Both the position numbers and the translations under genes were made by a program. Source: Rhodococcus sp. 14-1411-2a (GTDB taxonomy: Bacteria > Actinomycetota > Actinomycetes > Mycobacteriales > Mycobacteriaceae). From it: DNA of 64,000 bases. The DNA is taken from positions 248,001 to 312,000 of the forward strand of contig NZ_NPGA01000008.1 of the NCBI RefSeq assembly GCF_002259485.1, in the 5' to 3' direction. The notes beneath the pieces are model-generated. The model was given only the letters and a program-made list of their open reading frames with translations, was not told where the DNA came from and made no database searches. Positions 26,091 through 34,216 of the stretch are shown one piece after another; position 1 is the stretch's first letter; every line of letters begins with the position of its first letter.

Positions 26091-26485
26091 GAGTTCACTC
26101 CGGTCGCTGCCAGCGGGGTGGGTTGGTAGGCCAGTAGTACCCAGCGTCCGTCTTGCCGGACCCATACCGCGATGCACGAATTGTCGATCGTCTTCTCGCG
26201 TCCACCGACCGTCAGTTTCGCCCGCATCCGCCCGATCACCACGGCGGTGTCGCCGGTGATGACCACGTCGGAGATCGGATGATCGATCGTGTGGTAATTG
26301 AGTGCTCCGCTGGAAAGTTTGGTGAGGTATTCCTCGAGGGTGTCCCTGCGTCCATCGGAATGGGCGTAGGTCAGGGCGGGGTGAGCCGCTCGCCGGATCG
26401 CGTCCGTGTCGGCGGCGATGGCCGCGACGTAGCGGGCGTTCTCGCATGCCACGAGTTCGTCCCGGTCATCGAGTGTGGTGGTCAT
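26087..26485 (-). CDS. NTF2-like (SnoaL/DUF4440 type) protein, candidate dehydratase or isomerase
   Basis: 132 residues from ATG 26485 behind CAGGAG. Small alpha+beta cone: ENARYVAAIAADTDAIRRAA, HPALTYAHSDGRRDTLEEYL, NYHTIDHPISDVVITGDTAV, GRWVLLAYQPTPL. Conserved polar residues line the predicted pocket (H in HPALTY, H in AHSDG, H in TIDHP, Y before it). The fold includes scytalone dehydratase and steroid isomerase, so dehydration or enolisation is credible; DUF4440 members of unknown role are the alternative. A paralogue sits at 40229. Start overlaps the dioxygenase start codon region, so it is made together with it. Confidence 0.75.
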   Translation of the reverse strand: MTTTLDDRDELVACENARYVAAIAADTDAIRRAAHPALTYAHSDGRRDTLEEYLTKLSSGALNYHTIDHPISDVVITGDTAVVIGRMRAKLTVGGREKTIDNSCIAVWVRQDGRWVLLAYQPTPLAATGVNS

Positions 26486-26554
26486 GTCGTACTCCTGTCG
26501 AGACGCTGGATGTGATGTCGACCTGGGCAACGAGCCCCAGCGGGTCGACGGCGA

Positions 26555-27337
26555 TCAGGCCGAAGACCCCTCGGCACCTGTCCGGTAGTCGAAGCCGCTC
26601 GTGAGTCCACCGTCGGCAGTGACGGTGGTTCCCAGCAGCGCGGAGGAGGCAGGGCTGAGCAGGAACAGGGCGGCGCGGGCGACTTCGTCGACACCGGTGA
26701 TGCGTCCACGCGGCTGACGCGCTTCGCGGGTGGCGAGGAATTTGTCCGGGTTTTCGGCCGAGGCGAGGTGACGCTCGAACAACCCTGCCCGCATGGGTCC
26801 GGGTGCCAGGATGTTGAACTGCACGTTCGATCGGGCGTAGTCCAGCGCGACGGTGCGAATAGCTGCACTCAGCGCCGCTTTACTGGATGCGTACGCGCCG
26901 AGCTGTTGTTCACCGAAGTCGGCGTCGATGCTGCTCACCGCCACCACAGATGCCTGAGGTGCCTCGATCATCGCGGGCAGTAAGGCGCGCAAGGCGAGAA
27001 CGTTGCCCAGCACGTTGACTTCCCAGCTGCTGCGCCAGGTGTCGAGGTCTTCGTCCACGATGGTGCCGACCTTGAGGATCGCGGCGGAGCCGACGTATCC
27101 GAGACTGCCGGTGGTATCGACGGCGGCCCGTACCTCGTCCCAGGTCTGCGGTGCGCTGACGCTGCCCTGCACGTGCTGGTAGTTCTCGTGCTGTGGTGCA
27201 TCGGCGGCTGCTGCGACATCGACTCCGATGACGTGGACATCGTTGTCGAGCAGCTGACGACCGATTTCGTGGCCGAGGCCACTGCCGGTTCCGCTGACGA
27301 CGACGGTGGAGGGTAGGTCGATGGTCCAAGTGCTCAT
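26555..27337 (-). CDS. Short-chain dehydrogenase/reductase, divergent type
   Basis: 260 residues from ATG 27337. Cofactor loop is SGTGSGLG (14-21) with the usual T-G replaced by S-G, and Asp in VIGVDVAA favours NAD. The NNAG motif is replaced by GYVGSAAI, as in atypical SDRs. Catalytic Ser is in VAVSSIDADFG and the Tyr/Lys pair in AYASSK. The final segment TTVTADGGLTSGF is standard. The gene sits 13 bases upstream-side of the importer binding-protein gene and before the NTF2-like gene, so it probably acts first on the imported compound. Confidence 0.83.
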   Translation of the reverse strand: MSTWTIDLPSTVVVSGTGSGLGHEIGRQLLDNDVHVIGVDVAAAADAPQHENYQHVQGSVSAPQTWDEVRAAVDTTGSLGYVGSAAILKVGTIVDEDLDTWRSSWEVNVLGNVLALRALLPAMIEAPQASVVAVSSIDADFGEQQLGAYASSKAALSAAIRTVALDYARSNVQFNILAPGPMRAGLFERHLASAENPDKFLATREARQPRGRITGVDEVARAALFLLSPASSALLGTTVTADGGLTSGFDYRTGAEGSSA

Positions 27338-27350
27338 GTGAGGTGTGGTC

Positions 27351-28352
27351 TCACTTTCCGACTGCTTGCTTGCAGTCATCGATGTTGTTTGCGTCGATCG
27401 GGCGCGGGACGAGGTACTGCACGTTCTCGACCGGCTGCTCGGCGAGGATGTTCTCGGTTGCGCGGGCGGCGAGGTCGGCATCCTCGAAGGGGCTTTGCAG
27501 GACGCTGGCGTACTGGCGTCCCTCGGTGATGTTGGTGTACCCCTCGATGGAGCAGTTGTGTCCCACCATGACCAGGGAAGCAGGGTCGATTCCCTGTCGT
27601 TCGGCGGCGACGAGTGCGCCGGCCATCATGTTGTCCGCTTCGGAGTACATGCCCTTGATGTCGTCGCCGCGAGTCTGGGTGAACAGCGTGGCCGAGGCCG
27701 AGGTGGCGAGGGTCTGGTCCCAGTTGCCGGGCTGACTTCCGACCACCTTGATGCCGGGGGCGAGTTGTGCGATCTCGTCCTCGAATCCTTTGAGTCGGTC
27801 GATGGTGGGCGGCGCTCCGGGCGGACCGACCAGCGCGACGATGTTGCCGGTGTCTCCGTATCCCTTCGCCTCGAATCCGGCGACCATCGCTCGTGCTGCG
27901 GCTTGGCCGTTGGCGATGTCGTTGGGACCGGTGTACGCGGTCCAGAGGCTGGTGTCGTCGGTTTGCGGGTAGGAGTTGGTCACCACGACGGGGATTTCCG
28001 CCTGCTTGATCCGCACGAGCGAGGGAATGATGGCGCGTGAATCTGCAGGCCACACGATAATGGCGTCCGGTTGAGTGCTGATCGCCTGAGTGACCTGCTG
28101 CGCCTGGTCAGCGGCGTTGAACTCGTTGACCACCACGCGTAGATCGATACCCGCCTCGGCCATTGCCGCTTTCAAGGTATCGGTGTGCTTTGCGCAGTAG
28201 TCGCAGGTCTGCGAAACCGTGAGTAGGACAACCTGTTTGCGGCCACCGTTCGCGGTTCCGGACGTGCCCACAGCGCATCCGCTCAGCAGCGCGAGTGCCA
28301 TGAGCACGCTCAACGCAGTCAGGATCCGTCGTTTGATTTCAGACGTGAGCAT
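27351..28352 (-). CDS. ABC importer substrate-binding lipoprotein (ribose/CUT2 type)
   Basis: 333 residues from ATG 28352, which overlaps the permease end by 14 bases. Signal peptide of about 25 residues ends in the lipobox LLSGC, so the mature protein is anchored outside the membrane by its Cys. Periplasmic-binding type 1 fold: KQVVLLTVSQTCDYCAKHTD, ISTQPDAIIVWPADSRAI, PVVVTNSYPQTD, and GHNCSIEGYTNITEGRQYAS. Such proteins bind sugars, polyols or autoinducer-like ligands. It belongs with the permeases and the ATPase upstream in one operon that continues into the ring-cleavage genes. Confidence 0.88.
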   Translation of the reverse strand: MLTSEIKRRILTALSVLMALALLSGCAVGTSGTANGGRKQVVLLTVSQTCDYCAKHTDTLKAAMAEAGIDLRVVVNEFNAADQAQQVTQAISTQPDAIIVWPADSRAIIPSLVRIKQAEIPVVVTNSYPQTDDTSLWTAYTGPNDIANGQAAARAMVAGFEAKGYGDTGNIVALVGPPGAPPTIDRLKGFEDEIAQLAPGIKVVGSQPGNWDQTLATSASATLFTQTRGDDIKGMYSEADNMMAGALVAAERQGIDPASLVMVGHNCSIEGYTNITEGRQYASVLQSPFEDADLAARATENILAEQPVENVQYLVPRPIDANNIDDCKQAVGK

Positions 28353-29331
28353 GGTCGACCTTTTCGATCTTGGTGGACACTCGTTCGAGTGCTCGACCGA
28401 CGAGCCGGTCGAGAGGGACATCGAGCAGCAGGATTGCCAGAAGAATGACTCCGGAGACCAATTGCACTGCGGCAGTGGGGGCCCCGTGGTAACTCATCGC
28501 GTTGCTCAGGACCGCCAGTAGCAGTGCCCCGGCGATCACCCCACTGAGGCGCCCCTTCCCTCCGGTGAGTGCGATACCGCCGATAATTGCTGCGGTGACT
28601 GCCTGTAGCAGGAAGTTGAGATTGTTCCCGGGTTGCCCGGCGGCAAGGGACAGTCCTTGCAGGGATCCGGCTACGCCGGCGAACACGGCACTGATGACGA
28701 AGACGCTGACCAGAGCGCGCCCGGTGGGCATGCCGGAGAACCGGGCGCGGTCGATGTCGCTGCCGACCGCGCGGGTGGTCACTCCGAACCAGGTTCGGTT
28801 GATCAGCAGTACGGCGAGGCCGATGAGCACGAACGCCACGATGCTGCGGGGCGAGAGAACGGCAGCGATCGGGTCATCGAGCCATAAGCCGAATTGATAG
28901 TTCGGCATGGTCACCACGTCACCACCGGTGACCCAATATCCGATTCCGGTGACGGTCACGAGCGAGCCGACGGTCACCGCGAGCGAAGGAACCGCGAAAC
29001 GCCATGTCAGGTAGCCGTTCACGACGCCGACAGCTGCAGACACCACAATTGCCGCGATGATTCCCACGGCGATGCCGTGAGTTTGACCGAGTTTCACGGT
29101 GATCAGTCCGGCCAGCGGCATGACACCGGCGATCGACAGATCGAATTCACCAGCGATCATGACGATGGCCAGACCACACGCCACGAGAGCCAGCGTGGAG
29201 AAGCTCGAGACGAGCGCAAACATGTTGCCGCTGTTGGTGTATCCGGGTGTGAGCGCGATCGCCACGAGCAGCGCAACGGCTGCAGCGCCCAATGCGATCC
29301 ACGTTCTGATGTTCCAATAGACAGAGACCAT
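28339..29331 (-). CDS. ABC importer permease (RbsC type), first of two
   Basis: 330 residues, about nine or ten hydrophobic segments. BPD_transp_2 features: GEFDLSIAGVMPLAGLITVK, FSGMPTGRALVSVFVISAVF and the conserved coupling stretch AAIIGGIALTGGKGRLSGVI. It forms the membrane channel with the second permease; two different permeases indicate a heterodimer. Begins five bases after the neighbouring permease stop. Confidence 0.9.
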   Translation of the reverse strand: MVSVYWNIRTWIALGAAAVALLVAIALTPGYTNSGNMFALVSSFSTLALVACGLAIVMIAGEFDLSIAGVMPLAGLITVKLGQTHGIAVGIIAAIVVSAAVGVVNGYLTWRFAVPSLAVTVGSLVTVTGIGYWVTGGDVVTMPNYQFGLWLDDPIAAVLSPRSIVAFVLIGLAVLLINRTWFGVTTRAVGSDIDRARFSGMPTGRALVSVFVISAVFAGVAGSLQGLSLAAGQPGNNLNFLLQAVTAAIIGGIALTGGKGRLSGVIAGALLLAVLSNAMSYHGAPTAAVQLVSGVILLAILLLDVPLDRLVGRALERVSTKIEKVDHAHV

Positions 29332-29336
29332 GAGAG

Positions 29337-30347
29337 TTACCGCTTTCCGGCAGCGGACTTCGAGGTGGCTCCGGTCACGACGACCGCGACGAGCACCAGG
29401 AGGCCCTGGAAAATGAGTTGGTCTTCATAGGACAAGCCCATGAGCACGAGCATGTTGGCGAGCAGTCCCACCAGCAGTGCGCCGACCGCGGCATTGAGGG
29501 GGTTTCCGCGTCCGCCTTTGACGCTGATGCCGCCCACGACGACTGCGATGATCGCGTCGAAACCGTACGAGGCTCCGAGTGTGAGGTTTCCTTGCCCTGA
29601 TTCCGAGGCGAGGAGAGCGCCGGCGAGTGCGGCAAAAGCACCGGAGATGACGAACGCTGCGAGCACCCGGGGCCAGGCGCGTAGACCGGCCACCGCGGAT
29701 GCCTTTTCGTTGAGACCGATGAGGGTGATGGCGCGCCCGATGCTCGTGTAGTTGTGCAATCCGGCAGATATACCTGCCACGACCAGGAACACGATGACCT
29801 CGAGCGGGATGGCACCGAACACCATCGTGGAAAAGACGGACGAGTCACCGTCGCCGATGACGTTGAGCCCGCCGGTGATCAGCTGGGCGATGCCGAGAAT
29901 GATCGCGGACGCGGCAATGGTCGTCACGATGGGGTTCGTTCCCGCGATTCCTACCAAGATGCCCTGCGCGATGCCGGTCAACGCGCCGAACCCGACGGCA
30001 AGTCCGAGTGCAATCCAGGGGCCGAGGTGCAGCGATCCGGCGAAGATGATGGCCGAGGTGGCAACGACGGCGCTGAGCGAGAGCGAGAACAGTCGTCCGA
30101 CGATGGTGATCATGGACATGCCGACTGCCGCAATGCCCACCAAAGAGATCGAAAGCATCAGTGCGCGAATGTTGTTCGCCGTAGCAAAGCCGGAGACGAA
30201 GATGCACGCGAAGACGAACAGCACGGCTGTGACGGCAATGATCACGCCTGGGCCGGTCGGTATCGGAAGCCGGTTCCGGCGGGTGGGATCGGTGGATGGC
30301 GCTGTGGATGCGGCATCCTGAGAGGGTTCGAGTCGCGATGATGTCAT
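29337..30347 (-). CDS. ABC importer permease (RbsC type), second of two
   Basis: 336 residues with a 30-residue polar N-terminus and then the multi-span core: GRLFSLSLSAVVATSAIIFA, GTNPIVTTIAASAIILGIAQ, and SYGFDAIIAVVVGGISVKGG at the coupling helix. Start overlaps the ATPase stop (ATGA). Sequence differs clearly from its partner, in line with a two-gene permease as seen in autoinducer-2 or autoinducer-like CUT2 systems. Transports the same ligand as the binding protein at 27351. Confidence 0.9.
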   Translation of the reverse strand: MTSSRLEPSQDAASTAPSTDPTRRNRLPIPTGPGVIIAVTAVLFVFACIFVSGFATANNIRALMLSISLVGIAAVGMSMITIVGRLFSLSLSAVVATSAIIFAGSLHLGPWIALGLAVGFGALTGIAQGILVGIAGTNPIVTTIAASAIILGIAQLITGGLNVIGDGDSSVFSTMVFGAIPLEVIVFLVVAGISAGLHNYTSIGRAITLIGLNEKASAVAGLRAWPRVLAAFVISGAFAALAGALLASESGQGNLTLGASYGFDAIIAVVVGGISVKGGRGNPLNAAVGALLVGLLANMLVLMGLSYEDQLIFQGLLVLVAVVVTGATSKSAAGKR

Positions 30348-31840
30348 GAGGTTGCTCCGTGCAGGATTTCGGACAGCAGCTGAGCGTCGTCGACAGTGCT
30401 GGTGGGTCGGTCGGCGACGATGCCGCCGCGGAACATGGTGATGACGCGGTCGCCGAGTTCTCTGAGTTCGACGATGTCGCTGGAGTAGACGATGACGGCG
30501 ACGTTCTGGTGGGCCAGTGCGCGGATGACTTTGTAGATTTCCGCGCGTGCACCGACGTCGACGCCGCGGGTGGGTTCGTTGAGGACGAGAACCTTCGGTG
30601 AGGTGGCGAGAGCACGGGCGATGGCTATTTTTTGTTGGTTTCCCCCGCTGAGCGAGCCCACGGGTACTCCTACTCTGGTGGGGTCGAAAGCAACCATCGA
30701 CGCATACTTCTCCGCCAGTTGCTTTTCGCGTCGACCGCTGAGGAATGTGCGGATCGAGACTCGTCCGAGGGCACCGGAGCTGATGTTGCCTGCGACCGAG
30801 TAGTCGAGGAAGACACCCTCGATCGTGCGGTCCGCTGAAACGTAGGCGATACCGTCCGCTTGTGACGCCGGCCGAGAGCCGAGACGGACTGGCTTACCGT
30901 CGATACGCACCTCACCCGATGAGGGGTGCGTGAGTCCGGCGAGCGCGCGGATGACCTGATCGGCGCCTGATCCGATCTGGCCGAACACCGTGAGCACCTC
31001 GCCGGGCTGGACTGCGAACGAGACGTCGGTGAACTGGTGCGGAGCGGTGAGGTTGGAAACGGTGATCAGGCGGCGCTCCGCGAGTGGCGGTAGGCCTTCG
31101 ATCGGTTGCGCGGCGGCGGCGGTGTGTTCGTGTCCGAGCATCATCGTCACCACTTGGTTCATCTCGAACTCGGTGGTCACGTCCGAGGCGACGACCCTGC
31201 CGGATCGCATGATGGTGATGCGATCTGCGAGCGTGAACACTTCGCCGAGCCGGTGGGTGATGTAGACGATGCCATGCCCCTTGGCCACGAGATTGCGCAC
31301 GACTGCGTGGACGCGTTCGATCTCGTTGTCGGACAACGTCGCCGTCGGCTCATCGAGGATCAACACTTTCGCATCGGCGTAGACGCCGCGGGCGATCTCG
31401 AGAAGTTGGCGTTGAGCGAGCGGCAGTGACTCGACCGGCATGTCCAGGTCCAGACCGCCGAGTCCAGCTTCGTCGAGTGCGGAGCGTATGCCGGCTTCGA
31501 GCGCGCCGTGGCGAAGAAAGATGCTTCGTCCGTCGTAGCCTCCCATCTCCATGTTTTCGCGTACCGAGAGCTCGGGGACGACGGACAGTTCCTGGAAGAC
31601 CATTGCCACATCGAGGTCGCCGCTTCGGCTGCCGATGAGCTCGCCCTCGTCGGCGGTGTACACCCCCGCGATGATCTTCATCAGGGTGCTCTTGCCGGCA
31701 CCGTTCTCGCCGAGCAGGGCGTGCACTTCGCCGCCGTGGAAATCGATCGAGACGTCGTCGAGGGCTCGTGTGCCGCCGAAGGTCTTGCTGATCCCGACCA
31801 CGCGCATCAAAGCGGTGCTGCCCGCCGAAGTGAGAGCCAC
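30344..31840 (-). CDS. ABC importer double ATPase (RbsA type)
   Basis: 498 residues from GTG 31840, chosen because AGGAGGTTGAC precedes it. Two fused nucleotide-binding domains. Domain 1: GENGAGKSTLMKII, degenerate signature LPLAQRQ, VLILDEPTATLSDNE. Domain 2: GQIGSGADQVIRAL in place of a full Walker A, LSGGNQQKIAIARALA, VLVLNEPTRGVDVG. This asymmetry is normal for CUT2 ATPases. First gene of a ten-gene minus-strand operon that runs through importer, dehydrogenases and ring cleavage to 22227. LacI operators at 31875-31919 lie directly upstream. Confidence 0.92.
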   Translation of the reverse strand: MALTSAGSTALMRVVGISKTFGGTRALDDVSIDFHGGEVHALLGENGAGKSTLMKIIAGVYTADEGELIGSRSGDLDVAMVFQELSVVPELSVRENMEMGGYDGRSIFLRHGALEAGIRSALDEAGLGGLDLDMPVESLPLAQRQLLEIARGVYADAKVLILDEPTATLSDNEIERVHAVVRNLVAKGHGIVYITHRLGEVFTLADRITIMRSGRVVASDVTTEFEMNQVVTMMLGHEHTAAAAQPIEGLPPLAERRLITVSNLTAPHQFTDVSFAVQPGEVLTVFGQIGSGADQVIRALAGLTHPSSGEVRIDGKPVRLGSRPASQADGIAYVSADRTIEGVFLDYSVAGNISSGALGRVSIRTFLSGRREKQLAEKYASMVAFDPTRVGVPVGSLSGGNQQKIAIARALATSPKVLVLNEPTRGVDVGARAEIYKVIRALAHQNVAVIVYSSDIVELRELGDRVITMFRGGIVADRPTSTVDDAQLLSEILHGATS

Positions 31841-31874
31841 GTCAACCTCCTGTGTAGGTGTGCGCTGAATCACG

Positions 31875-31919
31875 GATGCAAGCGCTCGCATAACTATGAC
31901 GATGCAAGCGCTTGCTGTC
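31875..31919. promoter_or_regulatory. Two LacI-type operators upstream of the importer/hydroxyquinol operon
   Basis: GATGCAAGCGCTCGCAT at 31875-31891 and GATGCAAGCGCTTGCTGTC at 31901-31919 share the core GCAAGCGCT with the central CG of LacI/GalR sites, 26 bases apart (about two and a half helical turns). A third, TGCATGCGCTTGCATC, lies at 32003-32018 nearer the regulator gene. Together they suggest looping repression of the divergent promoters. Confidence 0.75.
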
Positions 31920-32002
31920 AACCACCTCTAGCCATACCGCCTCTGAAATGCTGAGATATGCAGCGTTCGTCCACCGAGGATTGAGCAGATCAGCCAATAT
32001 CG

Positions 32003-32018
32003 TGCATGCGCTTGCATC
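32003..32018. promoter_or_regulatory. Third LacI-type operator, before the regulator gene
   Basis: TGCATGCGCTTGCATC is a near-palindrome built on the same GCGCTTGC core as the two sites at 31875-31919 and lies 62 bases before the LacI start, fitting autoregulation. Confidence 0.6.
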
Positions 32019-32079
32019 GTGGCCGTACGATGTGAGCGTTCGGCCACGACGTGTGGTCGCGGTACATGGGAGGCCTTGC

Positions 32080-33099
32080 ATGCGCGCTCGACTCGAGGAC
32101 GTAGCTCGGCAGGCCAATGTCCATCCGGCGACAGCCTCGCGGGCGCTGAACGAACGCACACGCCACCGGGTGAGTCCCGATACCCTCAATCGAGTACTCG
32201 CCGTGGCACGCGAGCTCAACTATCTACCCAACAGTATGGCTCGTAGCCTCGCCAGTGCGCGGTCGTTCACGATCGGGGTGATCGTCGGCGATCTGGCGGT
32301 GCCCTTGTTCGCGGACCTCCTCCGGGGTATCGACGACGTGGCGACGGCCGCCGGGTACTCGACTCTCATCGTCGACACCGCCAACGACCGCGGTCGTGAG
32401 CTCACCCATCTTCGAAACCTGGGGGCGCAACGCGTCGACGGGCTGGTCGTCACCACGAACATGCTGGGCGATCCCGATGGATCAGCACGATTCACCGCGA
32501 TAGCGCCGACGATCAATCTGCTGCGCGCATCGGAACAGGCCACCGAACCGGAGGTGGTCAGCAACGACGAATCCGGGATGCGCCAGATCGTCGATCACCT
32601 GGTGTCGTTGGGCCACAGTCGCATTGCGCACGTAGCTGGGCCGCCCACGATCAGTACCGCGGTGGCGAGGCTGCGTGGCTACCGCTTAGCCATGCTCGAG
32701 CACGGTCTCGTTCCCGACGACGATCTGATCGTCACTGTCGACCAGATCGGCCCCACCCAGGGCCGAACCGCCTGTGGCTGGCTCGTAGAGAACACCGATT
32801 GCACCGCAATCACCGGTTTCAACGATCTGGTCACCTTCGGTGTACTCAAGGAACTTCGCGCTCGAAAGATCGGGTGCCCCGACGACATCAGTGTCGCGGG
32901 ATACAGCGATATCCCAGCAGCCGATCTTGTACATCCGGCTCTGACGACGGTGTCGGTCGACCACTACGAGATGGGCGCCGAAGCGGCACGGTTGTTGCTA
33001 CGGACGCTCGATGATTCCGGCGATCACCACGCGGCGTCGGTGCGCTTCCCCGTGCACCTCGTAGTGCGTGAATCCACGGGGCCTGTGTCCGCCCGTTGA
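32080..33099 (+). CDS. LacI-family repressor of the importer/hydroxyquinol operon
   Basis: 339 residues from ATG 32080 (GGGAGG upstream). HTH plus hinge: RLEDVARQANVHPATASRAL, NERTRHRVSPDTLNRVLAVA, LNYLPNSMARSL. The hinge SMARSLASARS is typical and contacts the central CG of the operator. The effector domain is a binding-protein type 1 fold (FTIGVIVGDLAVPLFADLLR onward, ending VDHYEMGAEAARLLLRTL), implying a sugar- or polyol-like inducer. Divergent from the operon at 31840 with three matching operators between the two genes. A regulator with a sugar-sensing domain in charge of aromatic ring cleavage is unusual. Confidence 0.9.
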   Translation: MRARLEDVARQANVHPATASRALNERTRHRVSPDTLNRVLAVARELNYLPNSMARSLASARSFTIGVIVGDLAVPLFADLLRGIDDVATAAGYSTLIVDTANDRGRELTHLRNLGAQRVDGLVVTTNMLGDPDGSARFTAIAPTINLLRASEQATEPEVVSNDESGMRQIVDHLVSLGHSRIAHVAGPPTISTAVARLRGYRLAMLEHGLVPDDDLIVTVDQIGPTQGRTACGWLVENTDCTAITGFNDLVTFGVLKELRARKIGCPDDISVAGYSDIPAADLVHPALTTVSVDHYEMGAEAARLLLRTLDDSGDHHAASVRFPVHLVVRESTGPVSAR

Positions 33100-33389
33100 C
33101 CGGTCGGCGGCATCGGATCGACTGCACTGCCCAGAACAGGGCCGTGAAGTGAGTTGCCTTTCAGCGTCCTCATGTGGCAGTCCGCAGGGTTCGCTGCGCC
33201 GCCGGGAGGGCCACAGTCAATCTGTGCGCTCGAGTACAGCGCGATATCGGTCAGAGCGTCCCTGACAGCGCAACACGTGTCCACGCGGGTGCGGTACTCG
33301 AATGCGCTGTGCAGCAATGAGATCGAACGCAGGTCGAGCGGACGGTATCTGCCGCGCTGACGCCGGTCACCGGTCGCCGGTGGTGTTGT

Positions 33390-33425
33390 GACGGTGACGG
33401 TATCGCTGCCGATACCGTCACCGTC
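33390..33425. terminator. Strong bidirectional hairpin terminator
   Basis: Perfect 16-bp stem, GACGGTGACGGTATCG (33390-33405) and its complement at 33410-33425, with loop CTGC. It separates the convergent ends of the LacI gene and the second importer operon. The rest of the 33100-33458 gap shows no gene. Confidence 0.75.
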
Positions 33426-33458
33426 CTGTGTGCGGTCAGACGAGTGGGATGTGCCGGT

Positions 33459-34184
33459 TCACGGGGTGGTGAATCCGCCGTCTACCGGTAGCTGTGCGCC
33501 GGTGATGAACGATGCGGCGTCACTGGCGAGGAAGGTGATGGCGGCAGCGACTTCTTCCGGCCGCCCGGCCCGGGCGAGCGGAGTCACCGCGATGAGACCA
33601 TCGCTGATGGATTGATCCTGCGCGTCCGTCATCGGGGTGACGATGAGTCCCGGGTGGACGGAGTTGACGCGAATGTTCTCCGGCGCGTAGGTGACCGCAG
33701 CGTTCTTGGACATCGTGGTGACGGCCCCTTTCGATGCCTGGTACGCCGAGACACCGGCCGCTCCGACCAGGCCCCAGATGGACGACACGTTGACGATCGA
33801 TCCACCGCCACGAGCGCGCATCAGAGGGATGACAGTGCGCATTCCGTAGAAGACACCGGTTTGGTTGACCCCGACGATCGAGTGCCAGGTCTCGACGTCG
33901 ATGTCGGTGATCGTGTCGTACGAACCGACGAGGCCGGCGTTGTTCACCAAAATGTCGGCCCCGCCTTCTGCCTCGAGGACTTCGGCGGCAAGCCGAGACC
34001 ACTGATCGAGGTCGGCGACATCGAGAGACCGCTGGTGTACCGACTTTCCGACGGTGGCAGGTTCGGTGAACGCGCGGTCGCACGAGTACACAGTCGCACC
34101 GGCATCGGAGAGCATTTGCGCAGTGGCATAACCGATTCCGCTGGCGGATCCGGTTACTATGGCGACTTTTCCGTTCAGTGTCAT
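33459..34184 (-). CDS. Short-chain dehydrogenase/reductase of the second importer operon
   Basis: 241 residues from ATG 34184, eight bases after AGGAGGAG. Classical SDR: TGSASGIG (11-18), Asp in YSCDRAF, NNAGLVG, Ser in VNVSSIWGLVG, Tyr-Lys in AYQASK, and the fixed end LPVDGGFTT. Likely NAD-dependent oxidation of a polyol or cyclitol hydroxyl. It is the last gene of an operon with a permease, ATPase and binding protein, so it probably works on the compound they import. Confidence 0.87.
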   Translation of the reverse strand: MTLNGKVAIVTGSASGIGYATAQMLSDAGATVYSCDRAFTEPATVGKSVHQRSLDVADLDQWSRLAAEVLEAEGGADILVNNAGLVGSYDTITDIDVETWHSIVGVNQTGVFYGMRTVIPLMRARGGGSIVNVSSIWGLVGAAGVSAYQASKGAVTTMSKNAAVTYAPENIRVNSVHPGLIVTPMTDAQDQSISDGLIAVTPLARAGRPEEVAAAITFLASDAASFITGAQLPVDGGFTTP

Positions 34185-34216
34185 CTCGTTCTCCTCCTGT
34201 GGTGGTGTGGATGCGG

